Source: JAFGJQ01 sp052034525 (lineage in GTDB: Bacteria > Planctomycetota > Phycisphaerae > UBA1845). From it: a stretch of 64,000 nucleotides of DNA. The stretch is taken from positions 3,491 to 67,490 of the forward strand of contig JBPOIK010000191.1 of NCBI GenBank assembly GCA_052034525.1, given 5' to 3'. The position numbers and the translations under genes are program-made. The notes under the pieces were generated by a model that saw nothing but the letters and a program-made list of their open reading frames with translations, had not been told where the DNA came from and searched no databases. Below are positions 60,507-64,000 of the stretch, piece after piece (position 1 is the stretch's first letter; each line of letters opens with the position of its first letter).

Positions 60507-60541
60507 AAGTTATGCGCAATCTCCAAAGATTCCGCAAGCGA

Positions 60542-60555
60542 TTGATCCACGTCAA
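60542..60555. promoter_or_regulatory. FNR/HcpR-type operator
   Basis: TTGAT-CCAC-GTCAA, one base from the FNR consensus TTGAT-N4-ATCAA. It lies 36 bp from the Crp/Fnr start and about 88 bp upstream of the Fe-S protein ATG. A TATGAC at 60589-60594 could be the -10 of the hcp operon, which would put the site near -52. Confidence 0.6.
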
Positions 60556-60642
60556 GGCCCCATCGGGCTTTCTGTGGCAGACTGCCAGTATGACGTCGAT
60601 GCCGCGGGCTGACAAGCGTAGCGGTATCCTGGAGAGACCTTG

Positions 60643-61401
60643 ATGATACGCGAGATCGTGCATATTGATGAGGACCTCTGCGATGGGTGCGGCCTGTGCG
60701 TGCCATCGTGCGCGGAGGGGGCGATTCAACTGATCAATGGGAAAGCCCGGCTGGTGTCGGACCGGTTGTGTGACGGCTTGGGGGCGTGTCTGGGGCACTG
60801 TCCCAGGGGTGCCATCCGCATTGAGCGCCGCGAGGCGGATGCGTTTGACGAGGCGGCGGTGGCGCGCCACGTCGAGCGTACGGCGGTCCCAGCGCCCTCG
60901 GCCCCCGTGCCACCGGCAGGTTGCCCGTCCGCCCGATTCGTGCAGCTTGGCGCGGTTGACCGCGTTCGAAGCGAGGGCGCGGCCGCGGAAACGAGTGACG
61001 TTCCGTCGATGCTGCGGCAGTGGCCGGTGCAGTTGCGCTTGCTGCCTGCCTCTGCGCCGGCATTGCGCGGGGCGCATCTGCTGCTGGCGGCGGACTGTGC
61101 GGCGTTTGCGATGGGGGGATTTCACGGTACGCTTCTGAAGGGACGCGTATTGGCGATCGCGTGCCCGAAGCTGGACGATCCGACGGGATACGTCGAGAAG
61201 TTGGCGGATATACTCCGGTTGAACCGACCGACAGCGGTGACGGTGGCTCGGATGGAGGTGCCTTGCTGCGGCGGTCTGTTGAGAATGGCGTTGGAGGCGC
61301 GACGGCAGAGCGGTCTGGACGTGCCGGTGCATGACCTGGTAATCAGCACGCGGGGCGAGATTCTCGGATCGCGTGAAGTCCCCGGGGAGTCGGCCGCCTG
61401 A
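60643..61401 (+). CDS. 4Fe-4S dicluster protein, hcp-linked electron carrier
   Basis: 252 residues, ATG 60643, with GGAGAG 6 nt upstream. Residues 12-22 give a complete C-x2-C-x2-C-x3-C cluster motif (CDGCGLCVPSC). The second set reads C-x5-C-x3-CP (CDGLGACLGHCP), missing one Cys, so a [3Fe-4S] or mixed cluster is possible. The linker (about 75-125) is Ala/Pro-rich. The C-terminal domain (about 125-250) has CPKLDDPTGYVEKLADIL and a CCGG pair, a recurring module in ferredoxin-like partners of hybrid-cluster proteins. It probably donates electrons to Hcp. It precedes hcp by 55 bp on the same strand. Confidence 0.92.
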   Translation: MIREIVHIDEDLCDGCGLCVPSCAEGAIQLINGKARLVSDRLCDGLGACLGHCPRGAIRIERREADAFDEAAVARHVERTAVPAPSAPVPPAGCPSARFVQLGAVDRVRSEGAAAETSDVPSMLRQWPVQLRLLPASAPALRGAHLLLAADCAAFAMGGFHGTLLKGRVLAIACPKLDDPTGYVEKLADILRLNRPTAVTVARMEVPCCGGLLRMALEARRQSGLDVPVHDLVISTRGEILGSREVPGESAA

Positions 61402-61456
61402 CCGACGATTCCGCAAGCCGATGGTGTAGTGGTGAGGAATAAGACAGGAGTACCCC

Positions 61457-62770
61457 ATGTTCTGCAATCAGTGTGAACAGACGGCCCACGGGACGGGCTG
61501 TGTTGTGACCGGCGTCTGTGGAAAAGACCCGGACATGCAGTCTCTGCAGGAGACGCTCTTGTACGGGCTCAAGGGTATGGCGGCCTACGCCCACCATGCC
61601 CGGCGCCTAGGCAAGTTTGACGAAGAGGTCAGCGCGTTCATCGAGGAGGCCCTCTTCGCGACGGTGACCAACGTGAATTTCGATATGGAGAGCCTGTTCG
61701 AGCTGGTGCTGGAGTGCGGGCGACAGAACCTGCGGGTGATGCAGCTCCTGGACGAAGGGCACGCCGAGCGGTTCGGCAAGCCCTCGCCGGCCACCGTATA
61801 CGAAGGGACCAAGGCCGGACCGGGCATCCTGGTGACCGGACACGACATGGCGGATCTGGAAAACCTGCTGAAACAGACGGCCGGCAAGGGCATCAACGTC
61901 TACACCCACGGCGAAATGCTGCCGGCGCACATGTACCCCGAGTTGCGCAAGCACCCGCACCTGGCGGGCCACTACGGCGGCGCGTGGCAGAAACAGCGGA
62001 CGGAATTCAAGCAGTTCAGCGGGCCGGTGCTGGCGACGACGAACTGCATCCTGATCCCGCGGGAGGACTACAAGGATCGCGTGTTCACGACGCGGATCAC
62101 GGCCGTCCCCGGCGGCACACGCCTGATGACGGACGATTTTTCACCGCTGATCGACAAAGCCCTCCGCTGCGAACCGTTGCCGGATGCGAAGGACAAGGAG
62201 AGCGTGGTCGGTTTCCACCATTCGACGATCCTGTCGCTGGCGGGCTCGATCGTGGAGGCGGTCAAGGCCGGTCGGCTCCGGCATTTCTTCGTGATCGGCG
62301 GATGCGATGGAGCGGCGCCGGGCCGGAACTACTACACGGAGTTCGCCCGCAATGCTCCGAAGGACGCGGTCATCTTGACGCTCGGATGCGGCAAGTATCG
62401 GATTCGGGACAACGAGTTCGGCACCATTCGTCTCAACGGCGGCGCCCCGATCCCGCGGCTTCTGGATATGGGGCAGTGCAACGACGCGTACGGCGCCATT
62501 CAGGTGGCCCTGGCTCTGGCCAAGGCGTTCAACTGTTCGGTGAACGATCTGCCGCTGAGCGTCGTGCTGTCGTGGTTTGAGCAGAAGGCGGTGGCGGTGT
62601 TGCTGACGCTTCTGTACCTGGGTGTCAAGGGCATCCGGATCGGCCCGGCGGCCCCGGCGTTCTTCTCGCCTAACGTGATGCGGATTCTGCAGGACAAGTA
62701 CGACCTTCAACTGATCGGGAGTGATCCGAAGGCGGACTTGAACGAAGCGCTCGCTCGGCGACCGAAGTAG
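61457..62770 (+). CDS. hcp: Hybrid-cluster protein (short, class III-like)
   Basis: 437 residues. The N-terminal cluster motif is C-x2-C-x8-C-x5-C (FCNQCEQTAHGTGCVVTGVCG), the [4Fe-4S] form seen in strict anaerobes. The full-length enzyme is about 540 residues; the missing roughly 100 residues correspond to the extra helical bundle absent from class III Hcp. The hybrid cluster ligands are visible: VYTHGEMLPAHMYPEL, TTNCILIP, GGCDGA, LTLGCGKYR, DMGQCNDAYG and the late KAVAVLLTLLYLGVKGIRIGP. Hcp reduces NO or hydroxylamine and protects against nitrosative stress. AGGAG lies 7 nt before the ATG. Confidence 0.95.
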   Translation: MFCNQCEQTAHGTGCVVTGVCGKDPDMQSLQETLLYGLKGMAAYAHHARRLGKFDEEVSAFIEEALFATVTNVNFDMESLFELVLECGRQNLRVMQLLDEGHAERFGKPSPATVYEGTKAGPGILVTGHDMADLENLLKQTAGKGINVYTHGEMLPAHMYPELRKHPHLAGHYGGAWQKQRTEFKQFSGPVLATTNCILIPREDYKDRVFTTRITAVPGGTRLMTDDFSPLIDKALRCEPLPDAKDKESVVGFHHSTILSLAGSIVEAVKAGRLRHFFVIGGCDGAAPGRNYYTEFARNAPKDAVILTLGCGKYRIRDNEFGTIRLNGGAPIPRLLDMGQCNDAYGAIQVALALAKAFNCSVNDLPLSVVLSWFEQKAVAVLLTLLYLGVKGIRIGPAAPAFFSPNVMRILQDKYDLQLIGSDPKADLNEALARRPK

Positions 62771-62817
62771 TCCCAGCGCCCCGCGAGGCGAGAAGGAGGG
62801 CTTCTGCATCCGGATGC

Positions 62818-62888
62818 GGCCCCGTCCCGTCGACCCGTGTCGTTGCCGCCATTGTGCGGCGCGCGGACGGATGGGGCGGGGCCTTTTT
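62818..62888 (+). terminator. Large rho-independent terminator of the hcp operon
   Basis: GGCCCCGTCCC (62818-62828) pairs with GGGGCGGGGCC (62873-62883), extended by three further pairs to about 14 bp, and TTTTT follows at 62884-62888. The 40-nt loop contains its own hairpin GCCGC-CATTGT-GCGGC (62845-62860), so the transcript end is Y-shaped. It starts 48 bp after the hcp stop. A perfect palindrome GCATCCGGATGC (62806-62817) directly abuts it. Confidence 0.72.
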
Positions 62889-62899
62889 GCAGGCTTCCT

Positions 62900-62932
62900 C
62901 CGCAAGCGCGCTGTGTGTGGATGCGCTTGCGG
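62900..62932. repeat. Second perfect hairpin after hcp
   Basis: CCGCAAGCGC (62900-62909) and GCGCTTGCGG (62923-62932): a perfect 10-bp stem with a 13-nt loop, 11 bp after the terminator T-run. Only CTTT follows. It may be a back-up terminator or bidirectional element. Confidence 0.5.
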
Positions 62933-63010
62933 GCTTTCATGGCAGATTCCACAGGCGGGGGCGGCTGATCCGGCTCGAGTGCCGGCCGGGCTGACCCAGG
63001 AGGCGTGAAC

Positions 63011-63406
63011 GTGGCTGGAGGCGGCAAGCGTGTGCTGGATGTCGGGCAGTGCCGGCCGGATCACCATGCGATGCGGAGTGTGCTCGTGTCGTGGTTCGGC
63101 GTGGAGGTGGATCAGGCGCACAGCGCCGCAGAGGCCCTGGCAACGCTGGACCAGACACACTACGACCTGGTTCTGGTGAACAGGTTGTTGGATGTTGATC
63201 ACAGCCCGGGGCTCGAACTGATCCGAGCCATCCGGCGCGAACCGAAGCTGTCGCAAATCCCCGTCATGCTGATCAGCAACCAGGAGGATGCCCAGGAGGC
63301 CGCCCTCCAGGCGGGTGCCGTCCGCGGTTTCGGAAAGGCGGCCCTGACGCATCCGGCCACTCAGGCGCTGCTCAAACCATATCTGGACCTGACCGCATGG
63401 GCTTGA
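63011..63406 (+). CDS. Pseudo-receiver (response-regulator fold without phospho-Asp)
   Basis: 131 residues from GTG 63011 (AGGAGG 7 nt upstream; GTG 63005 is too close to it). A single receiver domain: VLDVGQCRPDHHAMRSVL, then beta3 YDLVLVNRLLDVD, where the normal phosphoacceptor Asp is Asn. The beta5 Lys is present (GFGKAAL), and the beta4 Thr/Ser region is IPVMLISN. No output domain follows. The Asp-to-Asn change means it is probably phosphorylation-independent. It lies downstream of hcp beyond the terminator and before a DUF1573-type gene; no kinase is adjacent. Confidence 0.77.
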   Translation: MAGGGKRVLDVGQCRPDHHAMRSVLVSWFGVEVDQAHSAAEALATLDQTHYDLVLVNRLLDVDHSPGLELIRAIRREPKLSQIPVMLISNQEDAQEAALQAGAVRGFGKAALTHPATQALLKPYLDLTAWA

Positions 63407-63626
63407 GGAACGGTGGCATGACATAAGCGGCTTGGACGTCCCGTCATTCTTCTTCGTCCGCAATGGTGCCCAGAACGGTCGTTCTGTGTGTCCATCCCGC
63501 GAGGGGCTTCCCCACGGACACGAGTGCCCGTGCCGCCGGATTCCCGGCGTCCGTGAAGAGGCCCGAATTCCCCCGCGATTTCATCGAAAGGGTTTGATTC
63601 GGGGAGAATCGGGAACGGGCCTGTGG

Positions 63627-63632
63627 TATAAT
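63627..63632 (+). promoter_or_regulatory. Extended -10 promoter of the DUF1573-like gene
   Basis: TATAAT preceded by TGG, a perfect extended -10. The start would be near 63639, leaving a leader of about 62 nt. No good -35, as is usual for extended -10 promoters. Confidence 0.55.
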
Positions 63633-63700
63633 GACGCCCGGAGTCCGTGCGCGGCGCTCGGACGGTCGGGATCTGACAGCCTCCCACGGAGAGGCGCACG

Positions 63701-64000
63701 ATGCGAGAAACGGTTGGGTCCGCCTGGCGGTTCGGTCGGGGGATCTTGTGCGTTGTGGTGGTTGTGGCGTTGGTGCGGGTCGCGGTCTTGTCAGCCGCGG
63801 ATCCGGCGGCCGGCCAAACTCCGACAGACGAACCGACCGGTGCGGCCACGTCTGCGGAATCGGTTGCGGCGGTCCCCCAGATGTCCATCTTGCGAAGCGT
63901 CGTGGAGCTGGATCCGCTCTGGGCGGGCAAGCCGATCCAGCCGGAATGGGTGATCCGTAACACCGGCAATGCTCCGCTGTCCATTCACCTCAAAGCGGGG
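63701..64000 (+). CDS. Secreted DUF1573/abnormal-spindle-like domain protein (3' end outside window)
   Basis: The frame opens at ATG 63701 (GGAGAGG 6 nt upstream) and runs without a stop to the window edge, so only the first 100 residues are seen. Residues 10-36 form a signal peptide or anchor (GILCVVVVVALVRVAVLSAA). A Thr/Ala-rich linker follows. From about residue 62 the pattern SVVELDPLWAGKPIQPEWVIRNTGNAPLSI matches the first strands of the DUF1573 (ASPM/SPD-2/Hydin-like) immunoglobulin fold common in Planctomycetota and Bacteroidota secreted proteins. Function of the family is not established. Confidence 0.75.
   Translation, partial: MRETVGSAWRFGRGILCVVVVVALVRVAVLSAADPAAGQTPTDEPTGAATSAESVAAVPQMSILRSVVELDPLWAGKPIQPEWVIRNTGNAPLSIHLKAG

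Noticed and set aside
1..64000. CRISPR arrays, insertion sequences, integrases and phage genes.
   Set aside because: No regularly spaced direct repeats, transposase motifs or terminal inverted repeats were seen by reading.

Overview
The window is GC-rich, gene-dense bacterial DNA with short intergenic gaps. The mix suggests a Planctomycetota-like genome, perhaps Phycisphaerae: a DUF1573-type secreted protein, many lipoproteins, SpmAB without any other sporulation gene, a metallophosphoesterase fused to PQQ-type repeats, a GlmU-like protein beside a NagB/PIG-L fusion, and an RsbU-type phosphatase. That placement is inference from gene content. I see no rRNA, CRISPR array, insertion sequence, integrase or phage gene. 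One tRNA, tRNA-Leu(UAG), lies at 34900-34981.

0.5-13 kb is a peptidoglycan-peptide island. On the minus strand are alr and dacB, then divergently spmA-spmB. A three-gene minus-strand operon follows: DUF1460/beta-lactamase/C39 fusion, then VanX/transglutaminase/beta-lactamase fusion, then an N-acyl-D-amino-acid deacylase homologue. Together they read as a compressed route from muropeptides to free D- and L-amino acids, with alr to racemise D-alanine. The two multi-enzyme fusions are the most system-like content of the window.

13-34 kb is mixed. It holds a phosphoesterase/beta-propeller protein, acetyltransferase, glycosyltransferases, HD hydrolase, an APH-type kinase and a SpoIIE-type phosphatase with a lipoprotein hydrolase. 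It continues with smc, an amino-sugar pair (NagB/PIG-L and GlmU-like), the glycine-cleavage genes gcvT and gcvH, a DUF2304/polyprenyl-phosphate glycosyltransferase pair, and deoC.

34-54 kb carries tRNA-Leu, an S9 peptidase, an SGNH lipoprotein, an MFS transporter and an apparent operon rpmB-gatC-gatA-amidohydrolase. The GatA protein has lost its catalytic lysine and several glutamine-site residues. Next come an ECF sigma operon, ffh, an HIT-dgt pair, and a UvrA that stops after its N-terminal ABC half.

54-64 kb carries a P-loop protein, an MMPL/RND transporter, a C-terminally anchored secreted protein and a TIM-barrel amidohydrolase. It ends with a nitrosative-stress module (Crp/Fnr regulator, FNR-like operator, Fe-S protein, short hybrid-cluster protein, terminator), a pseudo-receiver, and a truncated DUF1573-type gene at the edge.

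All functional calls come from reading motifs by eye. No database search was possible. Family residue numbers for reference enzymes are from memory.
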